The position numbers and the translations under genes were made by a program. Below are positions 1 through 10,771 of a stretch of 64,000 nt of DNA, in pieces. Under the pieces are notes generated by a model, which did no database searches, had not been told where the DNA came from, and saw nothing but the letters and a program-made list of their open reading frames with translations. The first letter of the stretch is position 1, and every line of letters starts with the position of its first letter. The DNA is from Cryptomeria japonica (Eukaryota > Streptophyta > Pinopsida > Cupressales > Cupressaceae): contig NC_081415.1 in the NCBI RefSeq assembly GCF_030272615.1, forward strand, positions 507,485,373-507,549,372, in the 5' to 3' direction.

Positions 1-2100
1 TTTATTTCAAATTTTGATTTCGTGAAGTCTTTCATCTATAATTTCTTTTGTCAGTGTGTCTGTTTTTTGTCAAAAAACAACATGCACTATTTTGGGTATA
101 GATTTTTACACATTCATCAGATTTTGAAAAAACTTATATTTTTAGAAACTAGATTACATTCTACACAATTTAAAAAAAAAAAATGTTTTGATTTTTTATT
201 TGTTTTCAATGATTCTAGGGGGGAGCACACTCAAATTTCTATTTTTTAGGATGTGTCCACTTCGAAAATTAATAAAAAATCATATACTCATTAAAAAATT
301 AGCTGAAAAATCTGGCATAAAATACAAGGTGTTAGCTAATTTCTCACTAAAGCGATTTTAAAAATTCAAGAAAAAAGTTAACTTTTTAGGGGGGCCACAA
401 TAGATGCTATGTTATGTTTTTTGCATAAAAACAAGACCACTTTTTGTGGCCCCCCTTTTTGAAGCCCTTAATCTCCACCATTTTCAAAAAATTTAGTAGT
501 TTAGAAAGTAGACTCAAATTACTCTGACTCATGTTCTTTTTGCATCTTCAAATTTGGAGTGTAACTATCTTCAATTTGTCGTTGAAGTTCAAACTTTGCT
601 GATTTCAGAAAAAAAGTGGCATCTTAAGACCCCCTTTTGGTACCACAACTTGGTGCACATACCCTATAGGTGCTTGCCTAAGTCAAACCTAGTATTGGTT
701 TTCCTACCTCCACAACAACTATGATTGATGAAAAGAGAGCCCATCCTCAAGAAGGATAGAGGGTAAATCATAATTGAAACGCTGAATTAACAAGATTATA
801 CCTTAGAATTGGAAATGGTGGTGATGTAATGATCGATTTAAGTCTTCCAAGTGTTAATGCAATAACATTATCAACATAACATAATCAATCATGAAATCAT
901 ACTTGAATGTAGGTGTTGTAGCTCATTGCTCAATGTGCTCAGATTTGGAATGATTGCTTGATCATAATTTGGGAACTCATAGAATCTTAGAATATATTAG
1001 ACCTTATGAATGATAAAATATTTCTTTATATAGGGCTCACAAAGTATTTTTGAGTTTAGGGCGACATAAAATGGTTAAGTACAAAAATCAAGACCATAAT
1101 TCAAGTTGTGAAGGCCAATGGTAGAAATGGTTGCAATTTTGGGGAGTTTTGGCAAGATAGGTGTGTTGGGTGCTCTGGTCCACCAAAATAGGGCCTTTGA
1201 AAGGGAGTCACAAGTATCAGGTCTTGCGATGTTAATTTAGGTTCCAATTTGAGTATTTGATGATAATTAAATTGCAAGATTGATAATTAAATTATATGGG
1301 AGAATAGGGCACAAACAAGCTTAAAATGATCTACATTAAAGTAGGGACCCAAATAGAGTGTGACATTGTAAAGGGATACAATTTACTACACTACACTTTA
1401 AATTTCCTTGAATTCAAATACCACAACAAGAAAACACTCATGACATGTTGATGATTTTTTTTTTCACAAGTAAATTTATAAAGGTAACAAAATCAGGGAC
1501 ACTAGTTGTTAAAGGGCCAATAGATAAGTCAATAGAAGCAAACATAAAAAAATGATGAATCACAAAAAATAAAATATAAAGTGAGGAATGAAAGACTAAA
1601 AATATAAACATTAGAGTAGTGAGAGATTATGAAGAAATTGAAAGGACACTAAATATTGGACAAATTTATCAATGAGAGTGGGAAAGATAAAGGCAAAAAG
1701 TCATAGACCTATCAAAGTTGTCACGATGAAAATAGATGATATAAGAAATAAATTTTAAGAAAATAAGGTCTTTTAAAAGGTTCTTGTTTATTTCTAGATG
1801 AAGGCAAAACACTAATACAAGTAGAGGTTCCAAGGGGAGAATTGGATAAAGTAAGAAATAACATGAAAGAATGATGGTTTGGTTATAAAATAGTAAAACT
1901 ATCATCACTTATTTCATGCTCTAAATCAACACAACACAACACGAAGGAAAAAAAGAGAGAGAAACACAATTATTGCAAGAAAAAGAGGAAACAAAGCAAA
2001 CATGTCTAAAAATAAGCAAGGGTACTATCATGAGTCATCAACCTCAAGGTATATTGTAATTAGGCCTTTAGTGGGAGCTTTGATTTAGTGTGTTGGGACT
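1..2100. other. Anonymous AT-rich sequence, no gene seen
   Basis: I see no reading frame with recognisable domains on either strand. The longest open frames are short, low-complexity and without homology I recognise. The stretch contains G-runs such as those near 220 and 389, and a short inverted repeat (listed separately). It may be old LTR or leader sequence, but no LTR pair, primer-binding site or target duplication could be located. Confidence 0.6.
389..455. repeat. Perfect 12-bp inverted repeat with 43-nt loop
   Basis: GGGGGGCCACAA at 389-400 is exactly complementary to TTGTGGCCCCCC at 444-455. The RNA of either strand could form a GC-rich stem in an otherwise AT-rich region. No coding context explains it. 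Confidence 0.6.
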
Positions 2101-2312
2101 GTAAGGGGCACCCATGGAGAAGGGGAGTTGGCTTAGGAATTTTTATGAAGAGAAAGGATATAGTTTTTCTTGCAAAAACTAATGAACACAATGGTTAGAA
2201 TATTGCTTCATTTCAAGCTTATATGAAATGACTGTTTGGAATGAAGTAGAAAGAAATGACAAAGTTTATGGAGGTATAATGGTGTTAGTAAGAAAAAATT
2301 TGAGGTAAGAAA

Positions 2313-2471
2313 TGTTGCAAGGTGTGTGCCCTTGGTCTCCTTGTGTTGTGCAGTGCAGCACTCAAGTTTGTGGCATGGCTTAACTGCCTCTTATGGATTC
2401 TATAAGTCTAGTGGTTGTGTCGGGCATTACCATGTTGATCTTTTGGTGCAACGACAACCACACTTGTAACA
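2313..2471 (+). repeat. TRIM left LTR, 159 bp
   Basis: Starts TGTTGCAAGG and ends CTTGTAACA. It has the same length as the right LTR and is aligned to it without long indels, with scattered substitutions. Confidence 0.85.
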
Positions 2472-2473
2472 AG

Positions 2474-2484
2474 TGGTATTAGAG
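2474..2484 (+). promoter_or_regulatory. TRIM primer-binding site
   Basis: TGGTATTAGAG is complementary to the 3' end of initiator-Met tRNA with one change (canonical TGGTATCAGAGC). It sits two bases inside the left LTR. Confidence 0.8.
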
Positions 2485-2525
2485 ATTGGTCACAGGTTCA
2501 AACCCCTTGCTTGCGCTGGGGGGAT

Positions 2526-2684
2526 TGTTGAAAGGTGTGTGCCCTTGGTCTCCTTGTGCTGTGCAACGCAACACTCGAGTTTGTGACATGGTTTAACCGC
2601 CTCCTGTGGATTCTATAAGTCTAGTAGTTGTATTGGGCATTAACAAGTCGATCTTTTGGTACAATGACAACCACACTTGTAACA
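2526..2684 (+). repeat. TRIM right LTR, 159 bp
   Basis: Starts TGTTGAAAGG and ends CTTGTAACA. It directly follows the polypurine tract TGGGGGGAT (2517-2525). Confidence 0.85.
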
Positions 2685-3882
2685 AGAACATCCAATTGGA
2701 AAAAATAGAGATAAATAAGGTTTAAATTTGGGTTATAATAGTAGATAATAGAAGGCACAATAGAATTGTAGCTTGTTATTTTCCTTCATAAGCATAAAAA
2801 ATCTACAAAATAGTTGGACAAATGACAAGGATCCTATTGAAGCCTTAAAAAAAATCCATCTACTTTTAACATTGAGAAGTTAGTCTTATGAGAGACTTCA
2901 ATGCTAGGAATACAAATGAACAAACCAACATTTTGAGCAACAAAGAGAATATCAATCCTTTATGGTTGAAAGAAGTAGAAAACCATTAGTGGGCTAGATA
3001 TTTGAAATATAGGAAAGCCATTAATCATTTTTGCCAAAAATCACTAACCTTATTTGATGCTTATAATTTTATTATCGTTAATGGTATGAATAGATGTAAT
3101 AACTTTGGGAATCATACACATAAAATATATAATATCATGAGTGTGGTTGATTATTTAATTTGCGAACAAATCTTGATAAACAACATAACAAATATAGAAT
3201 ACAAGATCCTATTATAGAGATAAAATAAATATACAACCTAATTTGGACAATATTGTTTTGGCCATAAAGAAATTGATCTATGATAGTGGAACAACATAAT
3301 CATTAGCACTTGGAAAAAGGAAAAAATATAATAACCCCCCCAAAATTGTACCTTCATCAAATCTTTGAGACAGTTATCGCATAAGAAGGAAAATAGTAAG
3401 CATGGGTTCATGAGACACAAACTAACATGCATAAAAAAAGATAATCTTGAAAGATGTATAAGGGAAAAAATGAAAAATAGAAAACAATTTGTTTTCTAAC
3501 AAATGCTTGGTTTGATGAGGATTGCAAGGTAGCAAGGAAAACTCTCAAAGAGATAGGAAAATAAGTGACTAGAAGTTTTTTGTACCAATATATTGTAGAA
3601 TAAAAAAGGGAGTTTACATGATAGTAGGGATAGAAAGACTAATTTATTTAGGGAAATATAACCCAAAACATTTTTGGATGTAGCTTCAACAAAGAAAAAA
3701 AAAGAGAACAACATCAAAGTTGATCAATTATTTACTTATGCAAGATAGTTGTATGAGAATTACCTATGGATAGAGACACCTTTTACTGTCGAAAAATAAT
3801 AAAATTATTTTCTTTGTAAGATGTTAAAGAAGGTATTAAGAAGTTGAGCATAAGGAGGGACTGCAACATAGTCAAGATCCAC

Positions 3883-4692
3883 ATGAAAAGTACTTGAAGT
3901 AGGGAAATAACTTTATAACTCCCCATATCAAGAACATTTTCAACAAAATAATCAATCTTAGGTTTCCATGAGATTGGGTAACAAACCTTGCAATACCTAT
4001 GCTTAAGAGTGGTGATACAAATAATCCCTCCAATTATTGGACCACCATGGTTAATTTTTTAATTGTAAAAATATTTGGAAACATGGTTAAGCACAAGATC
4101 GTAGAAGTAAAAGGTAAGGAAAAAAAGGGAAAACATGTTTTAAACCAAAGCACTCAACAATAGACCATGACATCACTTTGAGACACATCATTGAAAAAGT
4201 TTAGGATTGTATGGAGGAATTCTATTATTGTTTTGTTGACTTCAAGAAATATTTTGATATGGTTCATAGGAGTATATTATGTGTAGAATGAAAAGTACTT
4301 GAAATGGGGAAATAACTTTCTCACTCCCCATATCAAGAACATTTTCAACAACATAATCAATCTTTGGTTTCCACAAGATTGGGTAACAAACCTTGTAATA
4401 CCTCTCTTTAAGAGTGGTGATACAAATAATCCCTCCAATTATTGGACCATCATGATTAATCCTTTATCTATAAAAATATTTGGAAGTATGGTTAAGAACA
4501 AGATCATAGAAGTAAAAGGTAAGGAAGAAAAAATGGAAAACATCTTTTAGGCCAAAGCACTCAACAATAGACCATGACATCACTTTGAGACACATCATTG
4601 AAAAAGTTTAGAATTGTATGGAGGAATCCTATTGTTGTTTTGTTGACTTCAAGAAATAGTATGATATGGTTCATAGGATTATATTATGTATA
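3883..4692 (+). repeat. 405-bp tandem duplication inside the RTE-like LINE
   Basis: The segment starting ATGAAAAGTACTTGAA at 3883 recurs at 4288 and both run through the same reverse transcriptase motifs (SGDTNNPSNYW, then a decayed FVDFKK-like segment). The two copies differ at many positions, so the duplication is old. It must have arisen in a dead copy, because it doubles part of the polymerase. Confidence 0.8.
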
Positions 4693-5689
4693 CAATGAAG
4701 GACCTTGGTATCCTAGAAAAATATATAGGGGTTGTCCATAGGATCTATGAGGAAGTTGAATAAAAATTAAAAGTCAGGTAGACCTTTTGAAAATTTTAGA
4801 ATTTACATTGGTGTCAAACAAGGGTGTCTTCTTTCTCATACATTTTTTGGTCTTTATATAGACAAATCAAAAGAATGGTTAAATATGTAAAGTGGAGATG
4901 TTATGTTGGGAGAGTATGTTGTGAGGCTTCTCTTATATGCCAACAATCTCATCTTGATTGCTAGATTTGCAAAATGTTACAAGAACATTTAGATGTCTTA
5001 CCAAAAATTTACAAGGAGTTTGGTATGCAAGTCAACACCACCAAGATGAATATCATGATATTCTTTAATAAAAGGAAAAAAGTATCTCAACTTTTGTTTT
5101 GAGGGGACTATTCTAGAGTAACATAGTATAAATACCTTGATATTGATTTAAACAACAAGCTCAACTAAGATACTTTTATAAGGAAGATGAATTTGTGAGG
5201 CTCAATAGTGATATATTCTTTTCAAATCAAAATCATGAAGGCAGATTCGCAATATTGAAAAATTATGGAGATTCTTGTTCCAGGCTTTTAGTTATTCTAG
5301 TGATTGTTTATGGATGTGAATTATGGGCTTGTAGTAATTCAATGGTAAAATAGAAGCAAATAAAAAGGATTGAAAACACATAATTAGAAGAAAATTCAAA
5401 TTCAATACTTTTTCCCTTATAATTTTCTTCTTATTGTAATGGGCACCTTTCCCATTGATGCTATTGTTATGGTGTGTCTCATAAGTTATATTTAAAAAAT
5501 TGAATAGATGGAGACACATAAATGACACAATACTATCATCAAATATGTCTTGAGTGAGAAAAAAGTCTTAGATGAAATAAAAAGTCAAGTGGATGAGAAT
5601 ATGATGCATTCACCTAAATATGTACCTAAATATGAGAATAGGTAGATTTCCACAAGTCTCTCTCAAAAAATTTTGAAGGAAAAATTAAC

Positions 5690-6437
5690 ATTAGTCCTAA
5701 ATGAGGAAATATTAGATGTTTTCGTGTCTAGAAGATTTGTTGTAAAGGATGTTCCAATGCAATTGTGGGAATTTTTTCCCTAGCTTCTTTCTCCTATAAG
5801 CAAGGTGTTTCAGGTGGAAGAAATGTGAAGTACCCTATCTCACATGGATGCCAAACTCTTGGTGGCTCTTTCCCCTAGTGTAGATATCTCAAATCAAATA
5901 GGTATTAATTTGGTTGGCAACACCTTGGTATATAAAACTGAATTAATAGGAGGTCTAAATTTCTATTTCCTTTATGAAATTGAAGGTCATCAGTGGAAAA
6001 GAAGGCCTTTGAGGAACCCTACTTTTAACCCTAAAGGAAATATGGAAGTTCCTATTGAATCACCTCCTATGCCTCGATCAGAAGAAATTCCCCAGTTAAT
6101 CACATTGTGAAAGAGAATGCAGTGGAAAAAATCTTTGTCTCCATTGTTGTGGAAGAAAAAAATGATACTAGTAACTCCAAAGAAACACATTTTGCACATA
6201 ATAGTATGCCCAACACAAGTACTCGATATCAAAAAAAGCCTAGACATTGGTGTTGGATAGGATAAAATTTAAGATCAATGAGGATATGATAGAACAAGTT
6301 TAATAAGAGGGGTATTGTGGTTCTTTAGTTGATAAGGAGTCTAGAGATAATGAGTTGGTAAACCCCACCCATCCTAGTTCTCCACTATCTAGTGAAGGTG
6401 AAACAATGAAAAAGATTGGCAAGGATAGTTCCACTAT
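5690..6437 (+). pseudogene. LINE-A (L1) ORF1 remnant, truncated
   Basis: Translated pieces match the ORF1 of LINE-B at 44.8 kb position by position: a RFVVKDVPMQLWEFFP-type segment (5735-5780), then DAKLLVALSP (5847 on), and then GGLNFYFLYEIEGHQWK (5950-6000), which is the decayed CCHC zinc knuckle. In plant L1 elements ORF1 is an RNA-binding protein with a DUF4283 domain and zinc knuckle. Here the frame is broken (stops near 5781 and 5828), no start can be chosen, and the 3' part ends abruptly at 6438 where the minus-strand copia begins. The rest of the same LINE resumes at 29074 in mid-endonuclease, so the ORF1 end and endonuclease start are missing. Confidence 0.7.
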
Positions 6438-7144
6438 TGTTGAAGATGTGAGTAATCAACAAGTGAGTGATCTAGCAAATAGCACAGATTGCTTGGCTAG
6501 ATCCTTGATAGCTCGTTCCTAATGCATTCTAGCATTACTTCAGTCTTCAACACATTCACACTCTGTCTTCTCTCACAGACCTGAACTTCTCTTCTATAAT
6601 CACACTTACAAAAACTCATCAACCACCTTAAACCCTAGCAACAACATAAAACCCTAGACATGATGTCCTTATAAAGGAATCTGATTTCATGTCGGTCCAA
6701 TAGGATTACAATACAATTTCCTAGGTTCAATGCATCTGGACACTTTTGGTAACATGACACAAATGCACCGCCAAAGTGTCGGCACCGCTAAACAATCAGT
6801 GGATGGTAACTCATCACAAAATGTCGGTTGGTAACTCATCATAGAGTATTACCAGTTCATACAAAATACCAGTTTAAGCAAAATACCGGTTGTCGGTTTG
6901 ACAAAATGAAGACTGGGAAATATGAGTTGTGCCACTTTGTTCCTTCCTACCGCTTGAGATCCTCGAACCGCTTGAGATCGGTAAACACTTTCTGCAAAAC
7001 ATCGATAGTCTAAAGACTATAATACATCATACCGTTTGGAACAAATACTGGTTGAGCTTTAACTCATACATACAAAAAGTGATCTTAAATCAAGTGTGTG
7101 TCCATCAATGACAATCACATCATCAATCATCAAAAATGCCAACA
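6438..7144 (-). repeat. Copia 3' LTR, missing its terminal ~440 bp
   Basis: It is homologous to 28348-29073 over its whole length, with small indels (the right copy has about 20 extra bases near 28885). On the minus strand it begins TGTTGGCATTTTTGATG, as does the right copy. Homology stops sharply at 6438, whereas the right LTR continues to 27906, so the LTR end has been lost. Confidence 0.85.
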
Positions 7145-7160
7145 ATCTCCCCCTTTGGCA
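7145..7160 (-). promoter_or_regulatory. Copia polypurine tract
   Basis: On the minus strand this reads GCCAAAGGGGGAGATT, directly upstream of the 3' LTR start. It is the plus-strand DNA priming site of the minus-oriented copia element. Confidence 0.75.
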
Positions 7161-7166
7161 TTGATG

Positions 7167-7171
7167 GCAAC
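7167..7171. repeat. Target site duplication of the Tat gypsy, left copy
   Basis: GCAAC immediately precedes the 5' LTR and is repeated exactly at 22512-22516 after the 3' LTR. This proves a single insertion event into the copia element. Confidence 0.95.
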
Positions 7172-8670
7172 TGCAGACACCTAAAACTGGTCAACGCTTG
7201 CGGAGTCATACTTTAACATTTGCGCATTGCCTTATTTTAGGGTTTTTTGCGTCGCATTAACATTTCTTCTATGTCATGCATTTGGTCTTTATCATTTATG
7301 AGCATCAAGTCCTTCTTTTGAATTCTTCAGTTGTCTCGCTTTCGAAATTGGTCTTGTCGACAACAATCTTCAGTCATGATTTTGATCGATCTTATCCTAT
7401 CGCATCAATGTGCGTGCTCATTTGTCATCATTTTGGACATCGTCAATCCTAATTAGGGTTTTTTCCTCTTATCAATCTTGTCGATTTGTCATCAACCCTT
7501 ATCATGTTCGATCTTGTCATTTTGCGATCGATTGGTCATCAATCGTGGTCATTTTCAATCTTGTCATCTTGCAATCTATTTTGTCATCGATCCTTGTCCT
7601 CTTGTCAATTTTGTCATTTTGCGATTAATTTGCCATCGATCGTTGTTTGTCTCAATTATGTCAATTTGGATCAATTAGTCATTGTTCCTCGTCAATTGGT
7701 GCATTTATCAAACAAATCATTTATCACATTGGTCCTTTGTTAATCAAGAATCATGATCGAGTCAATTTTATATCAAGACCTAATTGTCATTCTTGCATTT
7801 CTAATTCATCTTCTAGGGTTTCGTGATTTAATCATTTAACCTTGTTTGTCATTTCTCCCTTTAGGATTAATAAATTATTTATTTATCCTAAGTCTTCTCA
7901 TCACAATTAAATGTTTAATTTAATTGGCTAACTAATTATTCCCTCTTTGTGAATTAATTAATAAATGAAAAATTATTAATTAATTCACTAATTTCCTAAT
8001 TTCCTCATTTTTCTAATTTCTAATTTCCTAATTTTCATCAATTTCTTAATTCCTCTTTTTCTAATTTTCTAATTTTCTAATTCCTAATTTCAATTTCCTC
8101 CTATTTCTCTCCTAATTTCATGGGAATGACATTTCAATTTGTCATAATTTGTCATAATTGACAATCAATCAATTTTGACATAGAAAGTTGTCATAATTTT
8201 GTCATGAATTATCAATCAATCAATTTTGCATAGAAAGTGCATAATTTGTCATAATTGACATTTTTTATTTACAATTTCCATTTGAATTGAATCATGCTAA
8301 TTTGATCATTTCTCCAATTTGTTTATAAATTGGATGAATTTCTTCAATCCCAATCTAATAATCACTTTGTCGAATCAATCACGCTTTGAGTACTCTTGCG
8401 CTAATTGTCAATCTTGCTTTCACGTTAGGTTTATGCACTTGAAGGTGAGATCCACAAACAAAAGCTATTTGAAGAAGAAAGAAGGACCATGGAGCCACAT
8501 GAAGGAGATATTCAGATCTGCATTTGGTTTGCTTAGCTTTTAATCTTGAATGTTTTGCTTTCATGTCTTTATTGAGTGTGTTTAGGATTGATCATTGCAT
8601 TTGAGCTTTCGTGATTGAGCTAGATTAGTATTTTGATTTGCTTGTGATGATTGCCGATTTCCTAGCTACA
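7172..8670 (+). repeat. Gypsy 5' LTR, 1499 bp
   Basis: Begins TGCAGACACC (the 3' copy has TGTAGACACC) and ends CTAGCTACA. It contains many short TTGTCAT- and CTAATTTC-like simple motifs between 7400 and 8290. Short open frames within it are repeated in the other LTR and look fortuitous. Confidence 0.95.
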
Positions 8671-8675
8671 TTAAT

Positions 8676-8694
8676 TGGTGAACCCGATGTGAAC
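8676..8694 (+). promoter_or_regulatory. Probable gypsy primer-binding site
   Basis: TGGTGAACCCGATGTGAAC begins five bases after the 5' LTR. It has the TGG that pairs with a tRNA CCA end. I could not assign the tRNA. Confidence 0.55.
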
Positions 8695-10771
8695 TAACCC
8701 CCTAACCATGCTTTTGAGTGCTTTTGAGTTGATTTGCAGGTCAAAAACCCAAGAAATAGGGTAGTGCAGTGTTTTCTGGGAACTTCTGTGCTTGTGTCAA
8801 GCATTCTGTGCCTGTGTCAAACATTCTGCGCCTGTGTCAGACATTTTGCGCCTGTGTCAAGGACATTCTGCACCTATGTCAGACATTCTGCACCTATGTC
8901 AGACATTCTGCGCCTGTGTAGGGCTAGAAACAGAGGTAAAAGAAAGTGTTTTTCACTTGCAAATTGTTTTCTTCTGCATTCTGTTTCTGCTTTTTTTGGT
9001 TTTTTGGTACTGATTCTCTGTGCAAAACCTTGGCATACACATGACAAAGACAATAAATGAAACTACTAACACATTTTGTGCAAGTTCAATAGTCAAAGAC
9101 TAAGCATATCAAACTTCTGACTTGGGTTTTGTAAGTTGCCTTGGACTACAACTAAACTTTGTGTTTGCAAATAATGTTTAGGCACCTAGTGATTTTTAAA
9201 TAGGATGGAATGAATGTATGTTTACTTTGATTGTTGAGTTTTACATTGGAGTAGGAGAGTATGCTCTCATCCTTCTTAGGGTGATCAGAAATCCAGATCT
9301 TCAATACCATGCTCATGTTTTTGATTGTGTGTCACCTTTAGAGGGCCTGCCTTCCCGACCATTTGCTTTTGCAAGCAAGTGATAATCATGAGAAGGGAAT
9401 GACCCAAAGTGAGTATGGCTAGAATACCTTGGCATTCTAACTCACTATAAACAAATACCTGATGGGTGAAAGCTTTGAAGGAAGGGTTACATGGGAATTG
9501 TAGTTACTTGGGAAGTGATGACCCTTGAACTCTTTCTCATATCAACATCTAAGTAGGGCCTCATGGTCTAAATCGTGCTTGCGTGACTACATTTGTTTGG
9601 TATCTTGATGGGCTTAATGTCTCAATCACACTTGCATGACATCAAGGAGTAACGCTTAACAGAAATCCTTACTAAACACCTTGTATTTATAGGCCAAAAA
9701 TCCTTCTAGTTGCTTGAGAAGGACAAGTTCAGATACTTGGAAGAGATACTAAGTTCGCCATGGGGAGATTTCCATGGGGACTGATGCTTGGCTGCCCTAA
9801 GAAGTGAGTGTCATGGAGGGGAGCCCATGGGGTCAAGCATCTATGTATTCTCCTTGAATCCCATAACAAGTCTACCTCTCAAGTACCTAATGTCCTTGCT
9901 ATCCATAAGACATGTGTGAATGAGCATGATTGTCTTGAGTCTAAGTTGAAGTATCTTGTCTTCTTTGCTTGTCAAAAGTTGAATTGCATCTCATTTCAAA
10001 AACAAGATAAATTGATTCAAAACAAGGCTAAACACAAGAAGTTTTCATCCAACAACGTTCAAAACACCTTCAAACATGGTTGTCAAACATTTTTCAAAAT
10101 CTTGTCTCAACATTCATGTCACTTAGATTTAGGTTCATCCTAGGTTTGCATTTTGCAAAAGTCATTGTCAAGTACCAAGGTTAGGTTTCACCTAAGTCAT
10201 ACTCCTTTGCATATCAATAAGGGTCATCCATTTGCATGTGTCCTCTTGCATTAAAGTCATACCATTGTCATACGTTCATATTTGCATACCCTAGGTCTCT
10301 TCATTAAGCTTAGGTCATTATCATATCATATTAGGGTAATTTGCATAGTAATTGTCACTTTGCATATAGTGTCAAAACTAGGTTTTGTCATACTTGAGTA
10401 ATCCAAATCTTTGATAAACCCTAAGTCATTGTTAGGAAGTCTAGACCTTATTAAACCTTTTTTCCTTTTGTCATCAATGTCATTTCGTCAAACCTAGCTT
10501 AGTATCCAAGCATATAGGGGAGACATTGTCATCTTGTCCTTTTGTCACTTGGTTCTTTTGTCCTTTGAGGTCTAGGCATCATTCCAATTTCCTAAGGGTC
10601 TCTCTTTTAGATTTGCATTCAAAATTTTGTCAAAATCTTCAAAAACAACCAAAAACATAGATTGCATTCTTGCCATAGATTGCATTTTCATTTATTTAAG
10701 TTTGCATTTAGCTGCATATCATATATTGTCCTTGAAAATTGCCAAAAAAACATTGCATTTGCATAAGTGAC
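8695..10771 (+). other. Gypsy leader (5' untranslated region), ~2.1 kb
   Basis: Non-coding between the primer-binding site and gag; long leaders are usual for Tat/Ogre elements. It holds a 20-bp tandem repeat near its start (separate entry) and many short TTGTCA motifs. An open frame at 9808-10143 has no recognisable domain and is probably chance. Confidence 0.7.
8784..8925 (+). repeat. 20-bp minisatellite in the gypsy leader, 7 units
   Basis: Units start at 8784, 8804, 8824, 8844, 8866, 8886 and 8906 with consensus TTCTGCGCCTGTGTCAGACA; one unit is 22 bp. It is absent from the LTRs. Confidence 0.85.

Larger units (their letters stand above)
2313..2684 (+). mobile_element. TRIM (miniature LTR retrotransposon), complete
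   Basis: Two 159-bp direct repeats flank only 54 bp. Each begins TGTTG and ends GTAACA, giving TGTT/AACA terminal inverted bases. The interior starts two bases after the left LTR with TGGTATTAGAG (2474-2484), matching the initiator-Met tRNA primer-binding site TGGTATCAGAGC apart from one C/T in the part present. It ends with a G6 polypurine tract (2518-2524) abutting the right LTR. Flanking bases are AGAAA (2308-2312) and AGAAC (2685-2689), a five-base target duplication with one mismatch. The insertion lies inside the RTE-like LINE endonuclease and splits it. It has no coding capacity, so transposition would need proteins from another element. This architecture defines TRIM/SMART elements; the interior is close to the minimum possible. 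Confidence 0.85.
2110..5600 (+). pseudogene. Decayed RTE-like LINE, endonuclease and reverse transcriptase remnants
   Basis: The plus strand carries scattered pieces of a non-LTR retrotransposon polyprotein in several frames with many stops. In order they are: an endonuclease start around 2230-2310 (GGIMVLVRKNL-like); a D-F-N-A-R endonuclease motif near 2895; the endonuclease C-terminal signature SVVDYLI near 3140; a reverse transcriptase segment with SGDTNNPSNYW near 4010 and again near 4420; a VKQGC-type motif near 4815; and a degenerate YADD box reading YANN near 4940. A C-terminal VYGCELW motif lies near 5305. The YGCELW ending without an RNase H suggests RTE or a related clade rather than plant L1; the clade is inference. 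The copy is dead and is broken further by a TRIM at 2313-2684 and an internal 405-bp duplication. Confidence 0.75.

Noticed and set aside
2474-2510. tRNA-like B box (GGTTCAAACCCC) suggesting a SINE
   Set aside because: No A box or tRNA fold is present. The flanking 159-bp direct repeats, primer-binding site and polypurine tract fit a TRIM better.
7410-7743. Open frames repeated at 21241-21574
   Set aside because: They are repeats of low-complexity TTGTCAT text in the two gypsy LTRs, not genes.
8784-8925. Possible CRISPR-like array in the leader
   Set aside because: Units are directly tandem without spacers, the context is a plant retrotransposon, and there are no cas genes.
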